Source: an uncultured Acidobacteriaceae bacterium
Lineage (GTDB): Bacteria > Acidobacteriota > Terriglobia > Terriglobales > Acidobacteriaceae
Direction: 5' to 3'
NCBI GenBank assembly: GCA_903911925.1
Contig: CAIWFH010000065.1
Span: 1 to 64,000, forward strand
Length of the DNA: 64,000 bases
In this document: positions 31,903 through 40,136 of the stretch, piece after piece
How positions within the stretch are numbered: the first letter of the stretch is position 1
How the letters are laid out: every line of letters begins with the position of its first letter
Notes under the pieces: model-generated
Told to the model about the DNA's origin: nothing
The model's input: only the letters and a program-made list of their open reading frames with translations
Database searches by the model: none
Position numbers and translations under genes: made by a program

Positions 31903-34866
31903 ATGTCTGCAACACCGGAGCTTAAGGCAACCCTCACGCTGCCTAAAACCGACTTTCCCATGAAGGCAAATCTGCCTCAGAATGAGCCGCTTCGGCTGGC
32001 CCGCTGGGCCTCGCTCCGGCTTTACGAGGAACTGCGCAAGGCCGGCATCGGTCGCCCTGCCTATCTGTTGCATGACGGCCCCCCCTATGCCAACGGCCCC
32101 ATCCATTTAGGCCACGCGCTCAACAAGGGACTGAAGGATTTCGTCGTCAAGTCAAAGACCATGGCCGGCTTTGATGCCCCCTATGTTCCCGGCTACGACT
32201 GCCACGGACTGCCCATCGAAATCAAGGTGGACGAGCAACTGGGCCGCAAAAAGCGTGAAATGCCGGTGCCGGCCGTGCTCGATGCCTGCCGTAACTACGC
32301 CCAGAAATATGTTGACCTCCAGACCTCCCAGTTCGAGCGCATCGGCTGCATCGGCCGCTGGAACGCCCCCTACAAAACCATGTCCCGCGACTATGAAGCC
32401 CACACCTTGGAGGCGTTTTACGGCTTCCTCGAGAAGGGCTTTGTCTATCGCGGACTCAAGCCGGTCTATTGGTGCATCCACGACCGTACCGCCCTGGCCG
32501 AGGCCGAGGTAGAGTACGAGTTGCACACCAGCCCCTCGGTCTACGTCCGCTACCGGCTCACTTCAAACCCTGAGGCAATTTCTCCCGCGCTCACCGGCCG
32601 CGAGGTCTGGACCATTATCTGGACCACCACCCCCTGGACCCTGCCCGCGTCCATGGCCGTAGCTTTCCACCCTGATTTTGACTATGTCGCCATCGCCGCG
32701 AATCCCGCGCCCGCTACCCCAAACACGCCGAGTACCCCAGGTCTCGCATCTGAGACCTGGGATAGCACAAATCTCGACCGGCCCGTCTACATCGTCGCCG
32801 CGGAACTAGCCACCCAGGTGGCCGCCGCCTGCCAGCTTGACTCGCCCACCGAACTCGCCCGCTTCAAAGGCAGCCAGCTTGAACGCGTCACCTTCCAGCA
32901 TCCGTTCCTCGACCGAAGCGTTCTCGGCGTGCTGGCTACCTACGTCACCGCCGATACGGGAACCGGAGCGGTCCACACCGCACCCGCTCACGGCGCGGAC
33001 GATTTCTATACCGGCCAGCGCTACGGGCTCGACCAGACCTGCCGCGTCGATGCCGGCGGCCACGTTCACGTCGACCCCGACGCCTGGAACCCGGCCTCTC
33101 CGCCGGCCTTCGAGGACAAGACCGTCTGGGCCGCCAATCCCATCATCGTGGCCATGCTTGAGGAGTCCGGCGCCCTGCTCGCCTCCGCAGACCTGGAACA
33201 TTCTTACCCCCACTGCTGGCGCTGCCACCATCCGGTCATCTTCCGCGCCACCGAGCAGTGGTTCATCGGCCTTGAAACCCCGGTCAAGCGCGTCGACGGC
33301 TCAAAAACCACCTACCGCCAGCTGGCCATCGAAGAAATCGACAAGGTCGCCTGGGATCCGGCCTGGGGCAAAGAGCGCATCACAAACATGATCGCCACCC
33401 GCCCCGACTGGTGCATCAGCCGCCAGCGAATCTGGGGCGTGCCCATCGCGGTATTTATGTGCGAGGGCTGCAATCAGCCGATCCTAGACGCCGCGCTCAA
33501 CCGCCAAATCGTAGACATGTTCGAGCGCGAGGGCGTTGAGGCCTGGCACACCACGGCCATCGAGGCTTTGCTCCCCGCCAATGCCACCTGCGCCCATTGC
33601 GGCGGCAAGGCATTCCGCAAAGAGACCGACATTCTCGACGTCTGGTTCGACTCCGGCACGAGTTGGTTTGCCGTCTGCGAGTCCGATCCAGAACTGAAGC
33701 CTGCCTACACCGCATTCCAAGCCGGAAACGGCACGGAGTGCCTGTACCTCGAAGGCGGCGACCAGCATCGCGGCTGGTTCCACTCTTCGCTGCTCACTTC
33801 CGTGGCCCTGCGCGGCCATGCACCCTACTCCCACGTCTCCACCGCCGGCTGGACCCTCGACGAGCAAGGCCGCGCCATGTCCAAGTCGCTCGGCAACGGC
33901 GTCGACCCCGTCGATATCGCCAACCGCCTGGGCGGCGAAATCGTCCGCCTCTGGGTCGCATCCATTGATTTCCGCGAAGACATGGCCGCCAGCGAAAACC
34001 TGATGCAGCGCTGCGCCGACATTTACCGCAAGCTGCGCAACACTTTCCGCTTCCTCCTCGGCAACCTGCACGGCTTCGACCCCGTTCGCGACCAAATAGC
34101 CGAAGCCGACCTTCTCCCGCTTGACCGCTACATGCTGGCCCGCACCCGCGACCTGACAGAAAAGGTGCGCGATTGGTACGCGGCCTTCGAGTTCCATCGC
34201 GTCTACCACGCCGTCAACGAATTCGCCATCGTTGACCTCAGTTCGTTCTACCTCGACGTGCTCAAAGACCGCATGTACACCTTCGCGCCCACCAGCTACG
34301 AGCGCCGCTCCGCGCAAACCGTCCTCTGGAAGATCACCGAGAAGCTGGTCCGCCTAGTCGCCCCCATTCTCAGCTTCACCGCCGACGAAGTATGGGAGTA
34401 TTTACCCAAAGTTGAAGGCCGCGAAGCAAGCGTGCATCTCGCACAATTCCCTGCCCCGTCCGAAGTCTTCTCAGAAAACCCCGCGCCGCTGCTGGAAGAA
34501 TGGAAGCAGATTTTCGAAGTCCGTGACCAGGCCCTGCGAGTGCTGGAAGAAGCCCGTCAGTCCAAAACCATTGGCAAAGGTCTTGAAGCTGAGCTTGAAA
34601 TTGCAGCGGGTGGCGAACAACTGGAACTCCTGAAGCGCCACGCCGCCGGACTCAAGGAAATAGTCAACGTCTCCAAGGTGACAGTGGTAGCCGGAGCCTC
34701 GCTCCAAATCACCGCGCTCCCTGCTACCGGCCACAAGTGCGCCCGCTGCTGGAACTTCATGCCTGAAGTCGCCGACTACGGCATCTGGCACAATGTCTGC
34801 ACCCGCTGCCACGCAGCTCTCAAAGAAATGAACATCGCCCCGCCACAGCAAGAGGTGGTCCTGTGA
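31903..34866 (+). CDS. ileS: Isoleucyl-tRNA synthetase
   Basis: This 987-residue class I synthetase charges tRNA-Ile. It has PIHLGH at 66-71 (the HIGH box), WTIIWTTTPWTLP of the editing domain, AMSKS near 658, and a C-terminal zinc finger CARC...CTRC near 946-970. The start at 31903 follows GGGAG; ATG 31870 has a poor site. Within the editing domain about 16 residues (PSTPGLASETWDSTNLD region) are encoded by an inserted palindromic element (see repeat at 32729). The insert lies in a surface loop between strands, and the frame is intact, so the enzyme is probably active. Confidence 0.95.
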   Translation: MSATPELKATLTLPKTDFPMKANLPQNEPLRLARWASLRLYEELRKAGIGRPAYLLHDGPPYANGPIHLGHALNKGLKDFVVKSKTMAGFDAPYVPGYDCHGLPIEIKVDEQLGRKKREMPVPAVLDACRNYAQKYVDLQTSQFERIGCIGRWNAPYKTMSRDYEAHTLEAFYGFLEKGFVYRGLKPVYWCIHDRTALAEAEVEYELHTSPSVYVRYRLTSNPEAISPALTGREVWTIIWTTTPWTLPASMAVAFHPDFDYVAIAANPAPATPNTPSTPGLASETWDSTNLDRPVYIVAAELATQVAAACQLDSPTELARFKGSQLERVTFQHPFLDRSVLGVLATYVTADTGTGAVHTAPAHGADDFYTGQRYGLDQTCRVDAGGHVHVDPDAWNPASPPAFEDKTVWAANPIIVAMLEESGALLASADLEHSYPHCWRCHHPVIFRATEQWFIGLETPVKRVDGSKTTYRQLAIEEIDKVAWDPAWGKERITNMIATRPDWCISRQRIWGVPIAVFMCEGCNQPILDAALNRQIVDMFEREGVEAWHTTAIEALLPANATCAHCGGKAFRKETDILDVWFDSGTSWFAVCESDPELKPAYTAFQAGNGTECLYLEGGDQHRGWFHSSLLTSVALRGHAPYSHVSTAGWTLDEQGRAMSKSLGNGVDPVDIANRLGGEIVRLWVASIDFREDMAASENLMQRCADIYRKLRNTFRFLLGNLHGFDPVRDQIAEADLLPLDRYMLARTRDLTEKVRDWYAAFEFHRVYHAVNEFAIVDLSSFYLDVLKDRMYTFAPTSYERRSAQTVLWKITEKLVRLVAPILSFTADEVWEYLPKVEGREASVHLAQFPAPSEVFSENPAPLLEEWKQIFEVRDQALRVLEEARQSKTIGKGLEAELEIAAGGEQLELLKRHAAGLKEIVNVSKVTVVAGASLQITALPATGHKCARCWNFMPEVADYGIWHNVCTRCHAALKEMNIAPPQQEVVL
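32729..32777 (+). repeat. REP-like palindromic element inside ileS
   Basis: CCCAGGTCTC at 32736-32745 pairs with GAGACCTGGG at 32752-32761. The flanks GAGTACCCC and GGGATAGCAC...CTCGACC match two intergenic copies at 34888 and 54600. This copy is in frame. Confidence 0.75.
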
Positions 34867-34887
34867 TCCGAAACTTCCCACAAATGC

Positions 34888-34938
34888 TGGGTGCCCCCGG
34901 TCTCGATTCTGAGACCAGGGATACCACGAACCCCGACC
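34888..34938 (+). repeat. REP-like palindromic element after ileS
   Basis: GGGTGCCCCCGGTCTC, loop gattct, GAGACCAGGGATACCAC. It is the same element as at 32729 and 54600, with mismatches at the outer stem. It lies between ileS and lspA. Confidence 0.75.
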
Positions 34939-34966
34939 ATCTTCCCCTTCAAGAAGAGGCCGCCCG

Positions 34967-35470
34967 TTGACCCTGACCATGCCCCGCCGCCTCCCTTGGC
35001 TGCTGCTCATCTCCGCCCTCATCATCTTCGCCGACCGGTTAACCAAGACCCTCGTCTCGGCGCGCATCCCGATTGGCGGCGCCATACCGGTCGTCCCGCA
35101 CTTTCTGCGCATTACCCACTGGCTTAACGACGGCGCGGCCTTCTCGCTCTTCGCCGATTCCGCCTCGCCCCACACCGTCCGATGGGCGCTTATCAGTTTT
35201 TCACTCGTGGCCGCGCTCGTGGTTCTCGTCGCCATGGTTCGATTGGGGAACGGCTTTACCCTCACCACCATCGCGCTGGCCCTCATCTTCGCCGGAGCTC
35301 TCGGCAACGTCCACGACCGAATCGTATACGGCTCTGTGGTCGATTTCCTTGAAGTCCACATCTTCAGCTACCTCTGGCCCGACTTCAACGTGGCCGACTC
35401 CTCCATCGTCATTGGCGCATGCCTTTTATTGTTGGACTCGCTGCTGCCCAAGCAGCACGAAGCCAACTGA
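34967..35470 (+). CDS. lspA: Lipoprotein signal peptidase (signal peptidase II)
   Basis: This 167-residue inner-membrane aspartyl protease cleaves prolipoproteins. Four helices are visible. The conserved blocks are ITHWLNDGAAFSLF, GALGNVHDRIVYGSVVDFL and FNVADSSIVIG, with the two catalytic Asp in VVDF and NVADS. The TTG at 34967 lies seven bases after AGAGG and is preferred; the ATG at 34979 is too far from that site. It follows ileS by 100 bp, a common gene order. Confidence 0.94.
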   Translation: MTLTMPRRLPWLLLISALIIFADRLTKTLVSARIPIGGAIPVVPHFLRITHWLNDGAAFSLFADSASPHTVRWALISFSLVAALVVLVAMVRLGNGFTLTTIALALIFAGALGNVHDRIVYGSVVDFLEVHIFSYLWPDFNVADSSIVIGACLLLLDSLLPKQHEAN

Positions 35471-35493
35471 CCGCTCAATTCCAAGGGGATTCA

Positions 35494-38121
35494 ATGCGAG
35501 TTTTTGCAACTGCTTCATGGATGCGCGCCGCACTGGCCGCATTCACCGCTGTCGTGTTCATTCTTATAGCAACGGCTCGCAACGCCACAGCGCAGCGCCT
35601 GCCCGATACTGTCCGCCCAAGCCATTACACGCTCACTCTCGCGCCTGACCTCAAGGCCGCCACGTTTGCGGGCTACGAGACCATCGAAGTAATCCTTGCC
35701 GAGCCCACTGATCGAATCACCCTCAACGCCGCGGAGATTGCCTTCGAGAGCGTGATCGTGACCACTGGCGAAAAGAAGCTGGTCGCATCCCAGATCGTTC
35801 TCGACAAAGAAAAGGAGCAGGCCACTTTCACGTTTTCCGATAAGCTGCCGGAGGGCAAGGCGACCCTCGCCATCGCCTTCACCGGAATCCTCAACGACCA
35901 ATTGCGCGGCTTCTACCTCTCGAAGACCGCCCGCCGCAACTACGCCGTCACCCAGTTTGAAGCTACTGACGCGCGCCGCGCCTTTCCTTCGTTTGACGAG
36001 CCCGCCTCCAAAGCCACTTTCGACGTCTCGCTAGTCGTCGACGCAAACGACACCGCCATCTCCAACAGCCCCATCGATGCTGACACTCCCGGCCCCGCCG
36101 CCGGCAAGCACACACTCAAGTTCGCCACCACCCCAAAAATGTCCACCTATCTGCTGGCCTTCCTGGTAGGCGACTTCCAATGCACTGCTGGCGAGCAGGA
36201 TGGCGTGGCCATTCGCGTCTGCTCCACGCCCGACAAGGTCGCCATGACGCCCTACGGCGTTGACGTGGCAAAATTTGCGCTCCACTACTACAACAACTAC
36301 TTCGGCATTCCCTATCCCCTCAAGAAGCTTGACCTCGTCGCCCTGCCTGACTTCGATGCCGGCGCCATGGAGAACTTCGGCGCCATCACCTACCGCGAGA
36401 CGGCCCTGCTTATCGACCCCAAAACCGCTTCGGTCGGCGCAAAAGAGGAAGTTGCCCTGGTCATCGCCCACGAAATGGCCCACCAGTGGTTCGGCGACCT
36501 GGTCACCATGCAGTGGTGGGATAATCTTTGGCTCAACGAGGGCTTTGCCACCTGGATGGAGAACAAGCCTGTCGCCGCCATGCATCCAGAGTGGAATATT
36601 GATCAAACGGTGGTTGCAGACTTGAATGGAACGCTCGATCTGGATGCCGAGCCCACCACCCGCTCTATCCGCGCCAAGGCCGACACCCCTGAAGAAATCA
36701 ACTCCATGTTCGACGGCATCGCCTACGGCAAGGCCGGAGCCGTGCTGCTCAGCGTCGAAAACTATCTCGGCGAAGAAACGTTTCGCCAGGGCGTGCATAA
36801 CTACCTCGATGCCCATAAGTATGCCAACGCCACCGCGGAGGACTTCTGGGGAGCACAGACCGCCGCCAGCCACAAACCTGTGGACAAAATCATGGGGAGC
36901 CTTGTCACCCAGCCGGGCGCGCCGATTCTCACCTTTGGTGAGCCTGCAGACGGCAAGGTTGCCGTTACGCAAAAGCGCTTCTTCCTGAGCCCCTCCATCA
37001 AGCCCGACACGGCACAGAAATGGACGCTCCCGGTGTGCTTCAAAATGGCGCAGGAAAACAGGCAATGCGAGCTTCTTTCGTCCGAAGACTCCTCAATCAA
37101 GGTTCCCTCGAGCGGGGTCTTCTTTGCCAATGCCGGTGGCAAAGGCTACTACCGGAGCGCATATCCAGCCGCCGTTTACGCCAAGCTCGTGGCCGAAGCG
37201 GAGTCCGAACTCTCACCCGCCGAGCGCATCAGCCTGCTCGGCGACGAATGGGCGCAGGTGCAGGCCAATAAGGCTTCCGTCGGCGATTACCTGAATCTCG
37301 TCACCGCAATCAAGAGTGATCCAAACGCTGAGGTCCTCGACAGCGCATTTGACGGCATCACCGCGATCTTCGAGCAGGTTGCCGGCACCAGCCAAGAGAA
37401 ATCAGGAGCCGCCGCCTGGCTCCGCAGAACTTTCTCCCCTGCGTTCGCCAGCCTCGGGCCGCCATCTGAAAGCGATTCGGCCAATACTCGCGAGTTTCGC
37501 GCCCTGCTCTTCAAGATGCTCGGCTATTACGGAAACGACCCAGCCATTCTCGCCCAGGCCCGCCAAATTGCTCAACAGCACCTCGCCGATCCTGCCTCGG
37601 TCGATTCCACCCTGGGCCAAACCGCCCTCTCCATCTCCGCTCGCAACGGCGATGCCCCGCTCTTTGAAACGCTGCAGAAGCTAGCTGAAACAAGCACAAA
37701 CCCCGAACTCCAGGTGGGTTCACTCCGCCTCCTGGCCGAGTTTGAGAACCCGGCGCTTGTTCAACGTGCGCTCGATTACTCGGTATCCGGAAGAGTCCGC
37801 AACCAGGATGCGTCAACCCAATTCGCAATCGAGTTGAGCATCGAAAAAAACCGTGAACCGGCCTGGAATTACATCAAGGCCAATTGGAACAAAGTGCAGG
37901 TCCAGGTGGCCCCCAGAGAAGCTGCATTGGTGCGCTCTTCCGGCCACTTCTGCTCCGCCGACGCGCGCCAGGATGTTGAGCAGTTCTTTGCCGGCCACAA
38001 GGTCGCCGGCTCCGGCGTTGCTCTCAAGCATACGATTGAACGCATCAACGGATGCATCGAGCTGCGCACTCTGCAGGAGCCGAACCTGAAACAGTGGCTT
38101 GCCGCCCAACCGAAAAACTGA
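35494..38121 (+). CDS. Exported M1-family aminopeptidase
   Basis: This 875-residue zinc peptidase has a signal peptide (1-34). The exopeptidase motif GAMEN and the zinc site HEMAH at 326-330, with the third ligand Glu349, are intact. The C-terminal half is the ERAP1-like helical region. It removes N-terminal residues from peptides and, with its signal peptide, likely acts in the periplasm. AAGGGG precedes ATG 35494; the frame extends upstream into lspA. It is 23 bp after lspA. A hairpin follows it. Confidence 0.93.
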   Translation: MRVFATASWMRAALAAFTAVVFILIATARNATAQRLPDTVRPSHYTLTLAPDLKAATFAGYETIEVILAEPTDRITLNAAEIAFESVIVTTGEKKLVASQIVLDKEKEQATFTFSDKLPEGKATLAIAFTGILNDQLRGFYLSKTARRNYAVTQFEATDARRAFPSFDEPASKATFDVSLVVDANDTAISNSPIDADTPGPAAGKHTLKFATTPKMSTYLLAFLVGDFQCTAGEQDGVAIRVCSTPDKVAMTPYGVDVAKFALHYYNNYFGIPYPLKKLDLVALPDFDAGAMENFGAITYRETALLIDPKTASVGAKEEVALVIAHEMAHQWFGDLVTMQWWDNLWLNEGFATWMENKPVAAMHPEWNIDQTVVADLNGTLDLDAEPTTRSIRAKADTPEEINSMFDGIAYGKAGAVLLSVENYLGEETFRQGVHNYLDAHKYANATAEDFWGAQTAASHKPVDKIMGSLVTQPGAPILTFGEPADGKVAVTQKRFFLSPSIKPDTAQKWTLPVCFKMAQENRQCELLSSEDSSIKVPSSGVFFANAGGKGYYRSAYPAAVYAKLVAEAESELSPAERISLLGDEWAQVQANKASVGDYLNLVTAIKSDPNAEVLDSAFDGITAIFEQVAGTSQEKSGAAAWLRRTFSPAFASLGPPSESDSANTREFRALLFKMLGYYGNDPAILAQARQIAQQHLADPASVDSTLGQTALSISARNGDAPLFETLQKLAETSTNPELQVGSLRLLAEFENPALVQRALDYSVSGRVRNQDASTQFAIELSIEKNREPAWNYIKANWNKVQVQVAPREAALVRSSGHFCSADARQDVEQFFAGHKVAGSGVALKHTIERINGCIELRTLQEPNLKQWLAAQPKN

Positions 38122-38142
38122 ATTCTTCGGCAACTCGAAAAC

Positions 38143-38178
38143 TCAATGGCCGCCAGGTTCTCGCCTGGCGGCCATTGA
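38143..38178. terminator. Hairpin between convergent genes
   Basis: TCAATGGCCGCCAGG and CCTGGCGGCCATTGA form a perfect 15-bp stem with loop ttctcg, between the aminopeptidase and the inositol oxygenase. There is no long T-run. It probably terminates both transcripts. Confidence 0.6.
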
Positions 38179-38198
38179 ATTCCCCGGCATCGAGCGCC

Positions 38199-39056
38199 CT
38201 ACCACGCGATCTTTTCCGGCAGAAACTCTGCAAACAAATCGTCGTAGTACGGTTTCAACTGCTCCATATCGGGCTTCGCATGGCCCTTGGAATACAAATC
38301 ATATTGATTAAACTTCAACACCCACTCCAGCATCGCCCGGTCCTGCTCATTGGTCAGGTGCTCGTAGGCGCCATGCCGGTGCCATGGATAGAAGGAGTGG
38401 AAGCGCAGCATATAAAGCGATTCCACAGGCAGATAAGGCTTCATCACCTCGGCAATATAGCCATCGTGCCCAAACGACATGTGCACGTTCTCAAGCCCAC
38501 AGTGCGGTTCATATATCCCAAACTTCGTCTGGTATGCAGCCACCTGCCGGTCGGGGTTGTTTGCAAAGTACTCCGGAAACACAATCGCATCCGACCAAGC
38601 GCAGCCCACTGGGAAAGTGTCTCCAACCACGCCCCATTGCGGCTCTCCATAAAGACACAGGCACTTCCCCAGGTCGTGCAGAAATCCCGTCAACACCATC
38701 CACCGCGGGTGATTGTCCCGCCTGATCGCCTCTGAAGTCTGCAGCAGGTGTTCAATCTGCGTAAGGTCCGTGTCCGGATCGCTGTCGTCCACCAGCGTAT
38801 TCAAGAACTCCGCCGCCTCCCATACCGTCTTCATCCCCTTGTTCAGCGAAAAGTACTGCCTCTCCCTTTCAAGAACGTAGGCCACGGTTTGCCCTTCGTG
38901 ATTGAGCCGGTAGAACTCGTCCACGCCGGGGGACACAGTTGCATCGTAGACGCGGAACTCCGCCTCCGTTTTCCCTTCACGGTAGCGGCCCTCAATGAAC
39001 TCGTCCCACTGGTCGAGTTCCGCAAGTGGCTGCTTGTGGTTGATCCAAACGCTCAT
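38199..39056 (-). CDS. myo-Inositol oxygenase
   Basis: This 285-residue di-iron enzyme converts myo-inositol and oxygen to D-glucuronate. It matches the MIOX family across its length: MVLTGFLHDLGK (an HD-type iron site), WGVVGDTFPVGCAWSDAIVF, MSFGHDGYIAEVMK and LRFHSFYPWHRHGAYEHL, each with expected His/Asp ligands. The family is best known from animals and plants but also occurs in some acidobacteria and bacteroidetes. GGAGG lies five bases before ATG 39056. No glucuronate pathway gene is adjacent. Confidence 0.92.
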   Translation of the reverse strand: MSVWINHKQPLAELDQWDEFIEGRYREGKTEAEFRVYDATVSPGVDEFYRLNHEGQTVAYVLERERQYFSLNKGMKTVWEAAEFLNTLVDDSDPDTDLTQIEHLLQTSEAIRRDNHPRWMVLTGFLHDLGKCLCLYGEPQWGVVGDTFPVGCAWSDAIVFPEYFANNPDRQVAAYQTKFGIYEPHCGLENVHMSFGHDGYIAEVMKPYLPVESLYMLRFHSFYPWHRHGAYEHLTNEQDRAMLEWVLKFNQYDLYSKGHAKPDMEQLKPYYDDLFAEFLPEKIAW

Positions 39057-39199
39057 CGGAACCTCCACGCCGTCAACAAACCGCCCTGTCTGCCTCCGGT
39101 GTCTCTAATCAGTAGATGCCGGAAACACCCATGTAGACTTTGCCGTATTGCAAACTACCTCGAAACCAGGGGTGGCGCCGGTTTCGTTAACATGAAGAT

Positions 39200-39904
39200 A
39201 TGCCTCAGTTTCCTCCCGGCCAGACCCTGCTCATTGACGCCGACGACACCCTATGGGAAAACAACATCTACTTTGAGCGGGCCATCGCCGCCTTTATCAG
39301 CTATCTGAATCACCACGAATACACTCCCGCCAAGGTGCGCAAGGCATTGAACGACGTTGAGCGTGAGACCATCCTGGCCCACGGCTATGGCATCTCCAGC
39401 TTTACCCGTTCGTTGGTCACGTGCTTTGAGAGGCTCAGCCCAGCGCCGGTCACTGAGGAGAAGGCCCAGCGCATTTTGGGCTTTGCCCGCTCCATCGTCG
39501 AGCAGGAGATCGAGTTGCTGCCCGGCGTGGCAGAGACCCTGGCCGACCTGTCCTCCCGTCACCGCCTCATCCTGATGACCAAGGGCAACCACGCCGAACA
39601 GGCCGACAAACTCGCCCGCTCCGGGCTTTCCGGGCTTTTTTCTTCAGTTGAGATCGTTGCCGAGAAAGACCCGCCAACTTACCGCCAGGTGATTGCCCGC
39701 CACGAACTGTTGCCCCACACAAGCTGGATGATCGGGAACAGCCCCCGGAGCGACATCAACCCCGCACTGGCAGCCGGGATCCATGCAGTCTTCCTCTTCC
39801 ACAAGAATACCTGGGAGTTGGAACACTCCACGCTCGATCCGGCCCCTGAAGGGCAGCATTTGCTTGAGTTGGATTCGTTCGCTAAATTATGTGATTTCTT
39901 CTAG
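39200..39904 (+). CDS. HAD-superfamily hydrolase
   Basis: This 234-residue protein has HAD motif I LLIDADDTLWE (nucleophile Asp near 14), motif II LILMTKGN, a Lys in VAEKDPPTY, and motif IV IGNSPRSDINPA. The cap is of the C1 type with a helical insert. It probably dephosphorylates a small metabolite; no specific substrate is evident. It stands alone. Confidence 0.85.
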   Translation: MPQFPPGQTLLIDADDTLWENNIYFERAIAAFISYLNHHEYTPAKVRKALNDVERETILAHGYGISSFTRSLVTCFERLSPAPVTEEKAQRILGFARSIVEQEIELLPGVAETLADLSSRHRLILMTKGNHAEQADKLARSGLSGLFSSVEIVAEKDPPTYRQVIARHELLPHTSWMIGNSPRSDINPALAAGIHAVFLFHKNTWELEHSTLDPAPEGQHLLELDSFAKLCDFF

Positions 39905-39938
39905 TTCAGGAGTCCAAGGTTCATTCAATAAAGAAGGC

Positions 39939-39986
39939 CGTCATCCTGAGCGACCGAAGCGAAGCGTAGGGAGTCGAAGGACCTGC
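39939..39986 (+). repeat. Dispersed intergenic repeat (GTCATCCTGAGCG type)
   Basis: CGTCATCCTGAGCGACCGAA, then GCGAAGCGTAGGGAGTCGAAGG and ACCTGC. Sequences of this type (TCATCCTGAGCGxAGCGAAGGACC) are spread through the intergenic DNA of many soil bacteria, from memory. Only one copy lies in the window. Confidence 0.5.
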
Positions 39987-40093
39987 CTTTGGCAATTTTG
40001 AAGCGCCATGCATTTCTCAAGTAAGATTCCGCGAAACTTACACTCATCGACCTGGACCGCGGCGGCGATTCGCGATGAGAACCTGATCCTTCA

Positions 40094-40119
40094 GCGCGAG
40101 GGAGATATCTCCCTCGCGC
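40094..40119. repeat. Perfect 26-bp palindrome
   Basis: GCGCGAGGGAGAT is followed directly by its reverse complement. It lies 17 bp beyond the stop of the leftward repeat protein. With no loop and no T-run it is a poor terminator; it could be a binding site or cruciform-like element. Confidence 0.55.
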
Positions 40120-40136
40120 GTCAGAATCAAACAACG

